The translations under genes were made by a program, and so were the position numbers. 64,000 bases of DNA from Leptolyngbya sp. Heron Island J (GTDB taxonomy: Bacteria; Cyanobacteriota; Cyanobacteriia; Phormidesmidales; Phormidesmidaceae), in the NCBI RefSeq assembly GCF_000482245.1, contig NZ_AWNH01000066.1:1-64000 (forward strand), written 5' to 3'. The notes under the pieces were generated by a model. It made no database searches. It saw only the letters and a program-made list of their open reading frames with translations, and was not told the DNA's origin. Positions 19,118 to 28,397 of this stretch are shown piece after piece; position 1 is the first letter of the stretch, and each line of letters begins with the position of its first letter.

Positions 19118-21646
19118 TTAAAACTCCCATGAAATTGAAGCTTGTACTGTGAGTGGCTCACCTGGATAAACAAAATCTCCAAAACTGCTAAACCCATCGA
19201 AGTAGTCAATATCAAACAGATTTCTGAGATTAATAGCCGCGCGGAAGCGATCTTTGTTGTAGAAAATGGCAGCATCCGTCCGTAGGTAATCCGGAATTTG
19301 GAAGCTGTTGTTTAAGTTGCCTTGTCGCTCGCCTACAAAAAATAATCCCAAACCAGCCCCTAATCCTTCTAAATCGCCTGACTGGATTTCATAGGTGGTC
19401 CATAGATTAAAGGCATGTTCGGGGACGCCTGCTAATTGGTTGCCTGCGGGTATTACATTATCTTCAGTAACTTCAGCATCGGTGTAGGAATAGCCCGCAA
19501 TAATGTTCCATCCAGGCAAAATTTCGCCCTGAGTACTCAGCTCAATGCCTCGACTACGCTGTTCTCCTGTTTGGATAAGAAAGCCTATGTTATTTAGATC
19601 AGGGGTTGACACATTAGAAAGTATTAGGTCGTATAAGGCAAGCGTCGCTGAAAGTCGATCTGTCACGTCTGCTTTCAGTCCGATTTCGTACTGGGTGCCG
19701 CGCTGGGGATCAAATACGCCACCCCCGAAGGCCGTACCGATCACCGGGGTAAATGAGCGACTGTAGCTGGCATACAGGGAGATGGGCTCAATCGGTTGAT
19801 AAACAATACCGACACGGGGGCTAAAGGCTTCTCCAGAAACATTGTTACTATCGGCTAGAAACCTAAAATCTTGGTCAAAGATGTCCAGTCGTCCGCCCAG
19901 CAACAATTTGAGATTATCTGCTAAAGTCACCTGGTCTTGAATATAAAGACCAAGCACCTCTGTTAGCTGATCGCCATCAAACTCAAATACGGAAGGTCCT
20001 GCTACATTCTCATACACAGGGTTAAATATATCCAGGGGGGTAAATATAGTGCTCAATCGCTCAAATTCGAGATAAGAGCGGCTCAGGTCAATGCCTGCAA
20101 GTAAATTATGCTCAATGGAGCCAGTTGAAAACTTACCCGTTGAAAAGGTTGACACGTCATAGTCGTCAAAATCGACGTTATTATCAATGGCTTGTCGGTT
20201 AAGGGTGCGATTATCTGCCGCTAGAACTTCTTCAGTAAGAATATAAAAATCATTACCAGGTCTACCTCTTTGAAATCTGGCTGAAAAGGCATTTTGTAAG
20301 GACCAGTTATCACTAAATTCGTGCTCGAATCGATACCCTATTCTGCCAATAGTGTTGTTAAAAACGCTGTCAGGTTCTCCGGTAAAACGATCGCGCGGAA
20401 TTTCACCGTTAGGGTTTGGCAGTACAGTACCTACTGCAGGTAAACCTCCATACGTGATGCTGCTCTCGTCTGTATATTCACCTTCTACTGTTAAGCGAGT
20501 GCGATCGCTAATCTCCCAACGCACAACAGGTGCGATGGTAAAGGTGTCGCTTTCAAAAAAATCGATAAAGCTGCCGGCATCTCGATATCCTACATTAAGC
20601 CTATAAAGCAATGTGCCAGGCTCGTTTAGCGGGCCAGACAAATCAACCGCACCTTGATAAAAGTCATTGCTCCCAACTGTCGCATCAACAGCATAAAAGG
20701 GCTCACTCAGGGGTTGTTTTGTGACGATATTAATCGTTCCACCCGGGTTAGCATTTCCGTACAGCACTGAGGCAGGCCCCAGGAGAACTTCGATACTTTC
20801 GATATTGGGTGCAAAGTCTAATAAGACATCCCCGCCTTCTCTTAGCCCATTTCTAAGCAAGCTTCCACCGCTGCGAGCAGAGGTATTAAAGCCTCTGATA
20901 TTAAAGAAGGCACCTATAGTAGAAACCTCTGATCCAATGGCTGTAGTTACACTACTTACGTTTTCCAATGCATCGTTCAAGCTGGTAACGTTTTGGTCGC
21001 GTAATACTTCTTGTGGCACCACCTGAATCGACTGGGGAATATCCCGTAAGGGCGTGTCTGTTCTTGTCGCCGTACTCGTACCCAACGGGTTATATCCTTC
21101 GTTCTCTTCCCCGGTTACCACCAGTCTCAGTGGCTCATCTGTTTCACCTATCTGAGCGATTCCTGGCATTACGCTTAGCGTCAGCCCTGCTGCATCTGTT
21201 TTCACATCTGCTGTAGGGGCCGCATCGGTCCCAGTAATCACAACCTGAACTCGATTGTCTGATAGGGCGGAAACCTGTACGAAGGCAATTTCTTCAACGG
21301 GTTCAAACTGCTCAAAGTCTTCCCCAGTCAGTACTGCATTGGTAATTTCAATAATTAGCGCATTGCTAGATACAGACGTTGTCGGTGTCGATAGCTCTCC
21401 GTTCGCTGTTTCCAATATCACATTTAGGCCAGTGTCTGCCTCTTCTAGCCGCACGTTGGTGATTTGTACGAGTGGCGTCTGGGTTAAGGCTTGAGAAGGG
21501 GAGAGAGATTTCTTGGATGCTCCATTGAGATACTCATCCATCAACTCATCAACTCCACCTTCTGCCTGTGCAGGGAGTGCCCAACCGCCTGCCACAGTCA
21601 ATACCCAAGCCAGCTGCAGCGAAACCAAACCAGACCACAAGCGCAT
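19118..21646 (-). CDS. AMIN-domain TonB-dependent siderophore receptor 4
   Basis: 842 residues: signal peptide (MRLWSGLVSLQLAW... ALPAQA-EG), AMIN domain, LRLVVTGE, plug (FNIRGFNTSARSGG, IEVLLGPASVLYG), barrel ending SWEF. The start is preceded by GAGG at 7 bases. The signal peptide and upstream DNA differ from receptors 1-3, and the plug and barrel resemble receptor 5 (for example QRGTQYE(I/L)GLKAD). It forms an operon with binding protein 3 and ABC 3. Regulator 4 lies directly upstream, with a 21-bp palindrome between them. Confidence 0.93.
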   Translation of the reverse strand: MRLWSGLVSLQLAWVLTVAGGWALPAQAEGGVDELMDEYLNGASKKSLSPSQALTQTPLVQITNVRLEEADTGLNVILETANGELSTPTTSVSSNALIIEITNAVLTGEDFEQFEPVEEIAFVQVSALSDNRVQVVITGTDAAPTADVKTDAAGLTLSVMPGIAQIGETDEPLRLVVTGEENEGYNPLGTSTATRTDTPLRDIPQSIQVVPQEVLRDQNVTSLNDALENVSSVTTAIGSEVSTIGAFFNIRGFNTSARSGGSLLRNGLREGGDVLLDFAPNIESIEVLLGPASVLYGNANPGGTINIVTKQPLSEPFYAVDATVGSNDFYQGAVDLSGPLNEPGTLLYRLNVGYRDAGSFIDFFESDTFTIAPVVRWEISDRTRLTVEGEYTDESSITYGGLPAVGTVLPNPNGEIPRDRFTGEPDSVFNNTIGRIGYRFEHEFSDNWSLQNAFSARFQRGRPGNDFYILTEEVLAADNRTLNRQAIDNNVDFDDYDVSTFSTGKFSTGSIEHNLLAGIDLSRSYLEFERLSTIFTPLDIFNPVYENVAGPSVFEFDGDQLTEVLGLYIQDQVTLADNLKLLLGGRLDIFDQDFRFLADSNNVSGEAFSPRVGIVYQPIEPISLYASYSRSFTPVIGTAFGGGVFDPQRGTQYEIGLKADVTDRLSATLALYDLILSNVSTPDLNNIGFLIQTGEQRSRGIELSTQGEILPGWNIIAGYSYTDAEVTEDNVIPAGNQLAGVPEHAFNLWTTYEIQSGDLEGLGAGLGLFFVGERQGNLNNSFQIPDYLRTDAAIFYNKDRFRAAINLRNLFDIDYFDGFSSFGDFVYPGEPLTVQASISWEF

Positions 21647-21664
21647 ACCTATTCCTCACACAAA

Positions 21665-21685
21665 TGCTAATCGTTCTTGATTGCA
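21665..21685 (-). promoter_or_regulatory. 21-bp palindrome upstream of receptor 4
   Basis: TGCTAATCGTTCTTGATTGCA has the dyad TGC-n-AATC ... GATT-GCA and lies 18 bases upstream of the start codon. A closely similar site lies before receptor 5 (26605-26625) and none was found before receptors 1-3. Candidate operator for AraC 4/5-type regulators. Confidence 0.5.
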
Positions 21686-21810
21686 ATAGAGAAAGTTTAG
21701 GAAACCCTTGTGGGCTGGTCTATACAGTAAACGGCTTTTTATGATCCCAAAACGGACTTTTTTAGGTAGTGGTACGAAAGTAAGAATTATTTGCCCGATT
21801 ATCTGTGACG

Positions 21811-22785
21811 TTAGCTAGTATGCTTACCTGCTAAACATTGCTTCGGCGTGATGCCGAACTGTCGCTTAAAGGCAGCGGCAAAGTGCCCCAAATGGCCATA
21901 ACCTACTATGCGGGCCACCTCAGTTACGGTCCCCTGGCCTTCTTGTAGTAGCCGTTTTGCTCGCTGCATCCGCTGCTGGGTTAAATAGCCGATTACGGTT
22001 GTGCCATAGAGTTCTTTAAAGCCCCGACGCAGGGTGCGATCGCTAATCCCAATCTGTTGAGCCAGTTCCAATAGCGAGGGCGGATTCTCTAGCTGCTGGG
22101 TCAGAATCTCCTGGGCATAGTGGATGCGGTCAATGGTGTCAGGCTTAAGACCCGAGGCTGAAGTCTTGGGCTGCTCGGTCAGCAAATCCAAGTGCAGCGC
22201 TAGCAGCTCAAAGACCTTGGCCTGCAGATATAGCTGCTTGGCCGCTCCTCGATAGGGGACGTGCAGCATTTGGTGAATTAGCGATCGCACCTGAGCGGTC
22301 ACCCTCGGATAAAACGACATCTTCCATTCGTCTGTCTTAAACAGCTGCTGAATCTGCCTGCACTGTCGCTGTTGGTCATTTAAAACCAGTGAGTTCAGCA
22401 TCTCTGGCTGAATCGCAATATCGACACAGCTAACCCGCTGACCAGCGCGGTAGGTTTCCACATAGCCAGGAGAAATGCCACTACCGGAGAAATAACCAAG
22501 GGTATTCCCAAATGCAGGGTGGATATTGCAGCTCAAGGTTCCCGATGGCAGGATACAAATCTGAATCGGATGGTCGTGGGCAGACACGTTAACCTGGAAA
22601 TCTTGATGGTACTGACAGTCCAAAAAGCTTAACTCTATCCCTGCTACCATTGTGATTCTGCGAATGTACCCCTGCCCTAGTGACGTTGATATGCCGTTCA
22701 AGGTCTCAAACTCGTCAATGACCATAGGTACAGCTTTTTGGTTATACATGTCCTGCCAGTCGGAGTCATTCAAAGTGAGGGGCAT
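21811..22785 (-). CDS. AraC/PchR-type transcriptional regulator 4
   Basis: A 324-residue regulator (MPLTLNDSDWQDMYNQ) with the standard double helix-turn-helix (ELAQQIGISDRTLRRGFKELYG; VTEVARIVGYGHLGHFAAAFKRQFGITPKQC). It belongs to a second subgroup with regulator 5, shown by SDRTLRRGFK and the GYLxxQR block. It lies upstream of receptor 4. The Fur-box promoter of regulators 1-3 is not present; only a weak ATGAGAAACAGTTGCAAT stretch is seen at about 22806-22824. Confidence 0.9.
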   Translation of the reverse strand: MPLTLNDSDWQDMYNQKAVPMVIDEFETLNGISTSLGQGYIRRITMVAGIELSFLDCQYHQDFQVNVSAHDHPIQICILPSGTLSCNIHPAFGNTLGYFSGSGISPGYVETYRAGQRVSCVDIAIQPEMLNSLVLNDQQRQCRQIQQLFKTDEWKMSFYPRVTAQVRSLIHQMLHVPYRGAAKQLYLQAKVFELLALHLDLLTEQPKTSASGLKPDTIDRIHYAQEILTQQLENPPSLLELAQQIGISDRTLRRGFKELYGTTVIGYLTQQRMQRAKRLLQEGQGTVTEVARIVGYGHLGHFAAAFKRQFGITPKQCLAGKHTS

Positions 22786-22869
22786 GGCAGATCTAGTGGC
22801 AGTTAATGAGAAACAGTTGCAATAAATTTACCATAGCGGTTCTTGGCTGACTAGGTTTGAGGCTGGCCC

Positions 22870-23004
22870 TCACCCTAAATCCCTTTCGATACGGTATAAA
22901 TTAAACGCACCAATGGCATAGGCTTGTTTTTGGGCGGCTTCTAAAAGTTCTTTAGTAGGTGTCAACATAATGGGGAACGGGGTAGATGTCATTCCACGGG
23001 CCAT
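22870..23004 (-). pseudogene. N-terminal remnant of a class II (FbaA/GatY-type) aldolase
   Basis: A 44-residue frame starting MARGMTSTPFPI contains LTPTKELLEAAQKQAYAIGA followed by FNLYRIE. This resembles the N-terminus of class II fructose/tagatose-bisphosphate aldolases, where a peptide ending AIGAFNVYNLEG is usual. It stops after 44 residues and no catalytic His region follows. It fills the otherwise gene-free gap 22786-23103. Likely a decayed fragment; identification rests on this short match. Confidence 0.5.
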
Positions 23005-23103
23005 TATGCCTTAAGCTTTGCATCGGTTATAGTGGAGTTGGTTGGAGTGCGATCGCTCATATAATGCCTCATTAATGTGCATCGATTGTGAATAGGCATA
23101 AAG

Positions 23104-24084
23104 CTAAGGCATGTTCACGAGGTATTCAAACAAGTCGTCAATGATAGCATCAGCAGCCAATGGTGTTCGTGCTCTCCACACAGTAGGATCAACATAATGT
23201 ACACGATTTTGTTGAACTGCGTTGAGTTTTTTCCAGAGCGGCGTTTGCTGAATTCGATTTAAATCGTGCTCACCAATTTCGTTACCACCATAGGCTGCAA
23301 CAAACATCACATCACCATCTGCCATCTCCAAAGCCTCTTCAGAGATGGTGACGTAGCCCTGTGGATTATAGCGCTGTGATTCTGGACGTTGGAGTCCGAC
23401 ATCGCTGAAAATAGAACCTATAAAAGAATTTTCTACCTCGCTATTGATGCCTCCACAGCAAAAGATGACAAAAGAAACCGTTTTGCTTTGATAGCGATTG
23501 CCCAGTGCTAGTTTTAGTTGCTCGATACGCTGCTCATAATGCTGCCATACTTGCTTTGCAGCATCTTTCTGCCCGCTCATATCTGCAACAAAGTTAAAGT
23601 ATTCTTTCCAGTTGTCTTGGTTTTTATTATTCTCATGCCAGTCATACAAAACGGTTGGAGAGATGTTAGAAAGCTGTGTGTAAATTGACTCATAGTTACG
23701 CTTCCAACCAATCATTAGGTCAGGTTTAAGCAGGGCGATCCTCTCTATGCTAGGTTGCCCCACTTTTCCTATTGGTTGAATTTCCCTTACTTCATTCTTT
23801 AGGTAGTTAGGAAACTGGTCATCGTACTCCGTCACGCTCCCTATCGGCGTAACGCCGAGGGAAATCATATTTCCTAAGGCAGCTGGATTAAGCGCAACAA
23901 GATTTTGAGGGTTCTGAGGAATACATAGTTCTCCAAATCCATGTTGTACGACTCGACATTGATCAGTCGGTAAGGTCTGAGTCTCCGCGTTTTGATTCGT
24001 CTTTTGCTGACAAGCTGATATCAGTCCAAAGGTAATGACAGTGAGGAATAGCCAATGCACCAAGCGACGCAGAAAAATCCTCAT
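23104..24084 (-). CDS. Iron-siderophore binding lipoprotein (FecB-type) 4
   Basis: About 326 residues from the ATG that gives MRIFLRRLVHWLFLTVITFG with lipobox ISAC. The frame stays open to an ATG at 24111, which would overlap the receptor 5 stop codon. PQNLVALNPAALGN and LKPDLMIGW are the family landmarks. It follows receptor 5 directly (translational coupling is likely). Unlike the other modules, no ABC exporter gene follows; regulator 4 of the next module comes next. Substrate presumably that of receptor 5. Confidence 0.9.
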   Translation of the reverse strand: MRIFLRRLVHWLFLTVITFGLISACQQKTNQNAETQTLPTDQCRVVQHGFGELCIPQNPQNLVALNPAALGNMISLGVTPIGSVTEYDDQFPNYLKNEVREIQPIGKVGQPSIERIALLKPDLMIGWKRNYESIYTQLSNISPTVLYDWHENNKNQDNWKEYFNFVADMSGQKDAAKQVWQHYEQRIEQLKLALGNRYQSKTVSFVIFCCGGINSEVENSFIGSIFSDVGLQRPESQRYNPQGYVTISEEALEMADGDVMFVAAYGGNEIGEHDLNRIQQTPLWKKLNAVQQNRVHYVDPTVWRARTPLAADAIIDDLFEYLVNMP

Positions 24085-24098
24085 GCGATTCTCATATT

Positions 24099-26576
24099 TC
24101 AAAATTGCCATGAGAGGCTTGCTTCAACTGTGAATGGATCACCTACGGTGACACGACTTGTACCTCGAGCGGATACAAAATAGTCGATGTCGAAGAGGTT
24201 TCTAAAATTGAGGCCAGCTCGAAAGCGATCTCGTTCATAAAAAACACTAGCATCTGTCTGCAGATAGCTAGGAATTTCAAAGGAATTGGCTAGATCACCA
24301 GGGCGGTCGCCTACAAAAAACAGCCCTAATCCAAAGCCCAATCCCTCTAAATCTCCTTGCTGAATTTGGTAGGTCGTCCACAAATTGAAAGCATTCTCAG
24401 GTACATTGGCAATACCATTATCTTCCTCAAAGGTATTATCTTCTGTAATCTCTGCATCTGTATAAGCATAGCCTGCCAGAATGTTCCACCCTGGTAAAAT
24501 TTCACCTGCAACATTCAACTCGATCCCCCGACTTCGTTGCTCTCCCGTTTGAATCGAAAAACTCGGGTTGACTAAATCTGCTGTTTCTACATTGGTACGA
24601 GTTAAGTCATAAAAGACTAAGTTCGCTGAAAGTCGGTCAATAATATCGGCTTTTAACCCAAGTTCATACTGCGTGCCTCGCTCTGGCTGAAATAGATCGC
24701 CATTAAATGAGCGACCAGTGACAGGCTGAAATGAGCGAGTGTAGCTACCATACAGCGAGATTTCTGGAATTGGTTGATAGACGATACCAACGCGGGGACT
24801 AAAGACTTCATCCTGCTGATCGGTTTCTGTCGATGTGATTCGATCTTCTTGCTCCTGATAAGCAATATCAAATCGCCCGCCCAGTAAAAGCTTTAGATTG
24901 TCAGTCAGTGTAATCTGATCTTGAACATAAAGCCCTAAATTATCCGTTCTAGATCGATCGTCAAAACGGAATGTTACGTCCCCGAAAGGCCGACCGTAGA
25001 CTGGGGAAAACAGGTCGAGTGGGTCGGCTTCGCGAATAAAACCTACCGTTTCTGCATCTCGTCTAAAGAGATTTACACCCGCTACCAGCTGATGTTGAAT
25101 CGGTCCGGTTGCAAATTCTCCTACCACGTAAGTATCCAGGTTGTAAATTAAGTCTTCAAAGTTAGCATCTTGAACTCCCCGATTAAGGGTACGGCCATCG
25201 TCTTCTAAAGAAGTACTAAACACACCTACTCGCGAAATGCCATACGCAGTAAATCGAAAGGCGTTGCGAAGCTGCCAATTATCGCTAAAGCGATGTTGCA
25301 AATCATATCCAACTCGGAACGATTCATACTGTCCCGTATCGGATGGCTCACTGATATAGCGATCTCGGGGAATATCACCATTGGGATTGGGTAAAACCGT
25401 TCCGATAGCTGGAATTCCCTGCTCAAATGGTTCTGTAATTTGGGAGTATTCTGTTTCAAAGGTAATGTTGGTGTTATCGCTAATCTGCCAGGACAGGACA
25501 GGCGCGAGAACATAGCGTTGACTGTCAAAAAAGTCGATAAAACTTTCTGTGGTTTGAGCTGCTGCATTAAACCGATACAAGACAGTGCCGCTATTGTTAA
25601 GTGGACCTGACAAATCCAGGGCTCCTCTGTAGAAGTCAAAACTACCCGCCGCTGCTGTTACGGAATAGAAGGGTTCACTTAGTGGCTGTTTAGTGACTAG
25701 ATTGACAATGCCTCCTGTCGAACCTTGCCCATAAAGCACAGAAGCCGGTCCTCTTAAAACCTCAATGCGTTCAGTAGTGGCAGGATCAAAAATCGGAGTA
25801 TTGCTTAAATTGTCCTCTAGGCCATTTATCAAGTAATTAGCACCAAAACCTCGGATGAGTGTTGATTCAAAGCCACCTAGTCTTGGAGATACGTCCCCTC
25901 TATTTACGCCTGGTGCATTTCTCAGTGCATCATTTAGGCGAGTGACTTGCTGATCTTCTAAGATTTGCTGCGGTATCACCTGAATTGATTGAGGAATATC
26001 CCTTAGCGGCGTATCCGTCCGTGTTGCCGTACTTGCACTCGACGGGTTATACCCTTCATCTTCCTCCCCGGTCACCACAATTCTTAACGGCTCATTGGTC
26101 TCACCCGCCTGGGAAATCCCTGGCACCACGCTTAGTGTCAGCCCTGCCGCATCTATACTCACGTCCGCCACTGGCACTGCATCGATCCCGGTAATCACCA
26201 CCTGCACCCGGTCCCCCGATAGTGCCGACACCTGCACCATGGCAATTCCCGCAGCAGGTTCAAACTGCTCGATTTCGTCTCCAAGCAGCACCGCATTTTC
26301 AATCTCAACGATAAGCGCATCGCCAGATACCGCTGTGGTCGGTGCCGACAGTTCACCCTCTGCTATATCTAGCACCACCTGCAGACCAGGATCGGTCTCT
26401 TCTAGCCGCACATCGGTAATCTGTGTCGGTGATGCTTGGGCGAGTTCCAGAACAGCCCCATATATTGCTGTATCTACCAGGCTATTTTCCTGCGCCCACG
26501 TAGGCAGCGCTAGCCCGCTAACTAAACCACCCGACAAAAGCGCCATCAGCGCCAGCTTTATCGAACCTTGTTCCAT
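24099..26576 (-). CDS. AMIN-domain TonB-dependent siderophore receptor 5
   Basis: About 825 residues from the ATG of MEQGSIKLALMALLSGG, preceded by GAGG at 8 bases; the frame also extends to a TTG at 26594. Signal peptide ends LPTWA-QE, then AMIN domain (ITDVRLEETDPGLQVVLDIA), LRIVVTGE, plug (LIRGFGANYLINGLED, IEVLRGPASVLYG) and barrel ending SWQF. It is first gene of an operon with binding protein 4. It groups with receptor 4 by barrel sequence and by the palindrome upstream. Confidence 0.93.
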   Translation of the reverse strand: MEQGSIKLALMALLSGGLVSGLALPTWAQENSLVDTAIYGAVLELAQASPTQITDVRLEETDPGLQVVLDIAEGELSAPTTAVSGDALIVEIENAVLLGDEIEQFEPAAGIAMVQVSALSGDRVQVVITGIDAVPVADVSIDAAGLTLSVVPGISQAGETNEPLRIVVTGEEDEGYNPSSASTATRTDTPLRDIPQSIQVIPQQILEDQQVTRLNDALRNAPGVNRGDVSPRLGGFESTLIRGFGANYLINGLEDNLSNTPIFDPATTERIEVLRGPASVLYGQGSTGGIVNLVTKQPLSEPFYSVTAAAGSFDFYRGALDLSGPLNNSGTVLYRFNAAAQTTESFIDFFDSQRYVLAPVLSWQISDNTNITFETEYSQITEPFEQGIPAIGTVLPNPNGDIPRDRYISEPSDTGQYESFRVGYDLQHRFSDNWQLRNAFRFTAYGISRVGVFSTSLEDDGRTLNRGVQDANFEDLIYNLDTYVVGEFATGPIQHQLVAGVNLFRRDAETVGFIREADPLDLFSPVYGRPFGDVTFRFDDRSRTDNLGLYVQDQITLTDNLKLLLGGRFDIAYQEQEDRITSTETDQQDEVFSPRVGIVYQPIPEISLYGSYTRSFQPVTGRSFNGDLFQPERGTQYELGLKADIIDRLSANLVFYDLTRTNVETADLVNPSFSIQTGEQRSRGIELNVAGEILPGWNILAGYAYTDAEITEDNTFEEDNGIANVPENAFNLWTTYQIQQGDLEGLGFGLGLFFVGDRPGDLANSFEIPSYLQTDASVFYERDRFRAGLNFRNLFDIDYFVSARGTSRVTVGDPFTVEASLSWQF

Positions 26577-26604
26577 AGTCAAAACCTCACCCAAACACCA
26601 CTGT

Positions 26605-26625
26605 TGCCAATCAGTCTTGATTGCA
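26605..26625 (-). promoter_or_regulatory. 21-bp palindrome upstream of receptor 5
   Basis: TGCCAATCAGTCTTGATTGCA matches the receptor 4 site at 17 of 21 positions, including both half-sites (AATC and GATTGCA). It lies 28 bases before the chosen ATG. Candidate operator shared by receptors 4 and 5. Confidence 0.5.
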
Positions 26626-26706
26626 GTGAAGGTAGTGTAAGGAAATGGCCCTAGGTGAATCTACTCAGATCCGGTCTTTGATCCGAATCCGGACCAGGTT
26701 AGGGAC

Positions 26707-27294
26707 TTATTTCTGGCCAAATTCTAAAATCTGAACAACGCTGAGGTTAAATTCTGAAACGATAGTGGATTTTATCGGGGTATCACCTGCATAAACTGTG
26801 TCTTCATATTGGCCATTAACCCACAGGCAAACGGTTATCTGCTGTGTTTCCGGGTCGATAATCCAATATTCCTCAATGCCCCGTGCAGCATATTCGGTGC
26901 GTTTGTGGCGATAGTCACGGTCTCGATTTTCCTGGCCAGGGGAAACTACCTCAATCACCAGAGCCGGTGGCGGCATATCTCGCAGCAGGATAGCTCGCTT
27001 GGCTCCCACCAATGCTGCATGGGATTCCTCAGAATGTACCATCAGATCAGGTAGTCGAGATTTAGCGCGTCTACCGGCGACTTCAATTTCTGTATCTTTA
27101 TAAGCCAGCATTTCCATTGAAAAGTGCTTGAGTAATTCCAGAAGTAGAAACCTGGCAATCAAGGCATTCATCTGGCTTTCAACGGGCATTTCCACTAGTT
27201 CTCCATTGACTAGCTCGTAGCGAGTATCAGTGCCTTCATCATGGGCTAAGTACTCGTCCATGGTCATTACCCGAGGTGCAACAGCTGGCGTCAT
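26707..27294 (-). CDS. Uma2-family (DUF820) putative nuclease
   Basis: 195 residues of the Uma2 family, a PD-(D/E)XK-type fold that is hugely expanded in cyanobacteria and has no firm role. Landmarks: TMDEYLAHDEGTDTRYELVNGELVEM at the N-terminus, LPDLMVHSEES with the conserved Asp, LVIEVVSPG with the Glu, RDYRHKRTEYAARGIEEYWIID with the Lys. It sits between receptor 5 and regulator 5 and is probably a bystander in the iron island. Confidence 0.88.
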   Translation of the reverse strand: MTPAVAPRVMTMDEYLAHDEGTDTRYELVNGELVEMPVESQMNALIARFLLLELLKHFSMEMLAYKDTEIEVAGRRAKSRLPDLMVHSEESHAALVGAKRAILLRDMPPPALVIEVVSPGQENRDRDYRHKRTEYAARGIEEYWIIDPETQQITVCLWVNGQYEDTVYAGDTPIKSTIVSEFNLSVVQILEFGQK

Positions 27295-27342
27295 AGTCAG
27301 AAACCTCCGGATTAAGCGGCCTGTCGTTAGTGTAGCAAACCC

Positions 27343-28329
27343 TTAATTGACTCCTTTACAGCCCATGGTGCACTGTTTTGGGGTAATGCCAAACCGGCGC
27401 TTAAAGGTAGCGGCAAAGTGCCCCTGATTACTATAGCCACAGCAGTGGACCACCTCGGTAACACTCAGAGACGTATCGCGCAGCAGTCTCTCTGCATGTA
27501 AAAGTCGCTGTTCGATCAGGTAGCCTAAAACGGTGGTGCCAAAGAGCTGTTTAAAGCCTCGCCGCAGGGTGCGATCGCTAACGCCCACCTGACGCGCCAA
27601 CGTGGTTTGATCCGTGGGAGATTCGAGGTGCGATCGCAAAATTGCCGCCGCTTGCTGCACCCGCGCCACGGTCTCCGGCTTAAGCGCCCGGTTTTGATGA
27701 ATCGGGGCCGTGAGCCCTGATAGCTGTAGTGCCATCAATTCAAAGACTTTCCCCTGGAGATAAAGTCGTTTGGTCACTCCAGAAAAGGGGCAGTTAATGA
27801 TTTGCTGTACCACCGTCCGCATATCTCCGGTAGTGGTGGGTGAAAAGACTTGCTGTGGTCGATCATTCCCTGGAACCAGGGTCTCAATCGTCGACTGCAG
27901 TTCACTGTCTGAAGTGCCAAAAAACTGTGCCAGCAAATGAGGCTGCATATGGACATTCACACCCAACTGATGTTGCCCTCCCGGCAAAAACGTTCGCACT
28001 GGGCTCTGGATACCGCTACCGCCCACGTAACCCCAGTTGGCATCTTGATAAAGAAAGTCACCGCTATCAGCAACGCCGGACAAATACACCATAAACTGCA
28101 CCGGATGCTGATTTTCAGGAATGTAAATAGCAACATCCTGGTAAGTGCGGTCAACTATGCACAGCTCTACACCAGGCTGTAAGGCAATACACCGGTTGTA
28201 TCCCTTTCCTAGCTGTGGCGGTACTTTGTAAATCGTCTCAAGGCCATCGACAGAGGTAATTGGTTTGAACTGCTGCTCAGCTTCTGTCCATAAAACGTCA
28301 TATGCGTTTCGACTGAGTTCGAGGACCAT
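27343..28329 (-). CDS. AraC/PchR-type transcriptional regulator 5
   Basis: About 328 residues from MVLELSRNAYDVLWTEAEQ, the start that aligns with the MSLDLT start of the paralogues; in-frame ATG 28353 and TTG 28374 lie upstream. It has a double helix-turn-helix (TLARQVGVSDRTLRRGFKQLFG; VTEVVHCCGYSNQGHFAATFKRRFGITPKQC). It lies upstream of the Uma2 gene and receptor 5, its likely target. No Fur box was recognised in front of it. Its HTH region is closest to regulator 4. Confidence 0.9.
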   Translation of the reverse strand: MVLELSRNAYDVLWTEAEQQFKPITSVDGLETIYKVPPQLGKGYNRCIALQPGVELCIVDRTYQDVAIYIPENQHPVQFMVYLSGVADSGDFLYQDANWGYVGGSGIQSPVRTFLPGGQHQLGVNVHMQPHLLAQFFGTSDSELQSTIETLVPGNDRPQQVFSPTTTGDMRTVVQQIINCPFSGVTKRLYLQGKVFELMALQLSGLTAPIHQNRALKPETVARVQQAAAILRSHLESPTDQTTLARQVGVSDRTLRRGFKQLFGTTVLGYLIEQRLLHAERLLRDTSLSVTEVVHCCGYSNQGHFAATFKRRFGITPKQCTMGCKGVN

Positions 28330-28397
28330 AGGAAAAAAAGGGCTTTTAGTCATCCTAATAGGAAAAGCTCTCAATAGTGATATCTCCCGCTTTATTT

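Noticed and set aside
26095-26640. 181-codon plus-strand frame opposite receptor 5
   Set aside because: Shadow of the AMIN region; similar shadows lie opposite the other receptors and no gene features are present.
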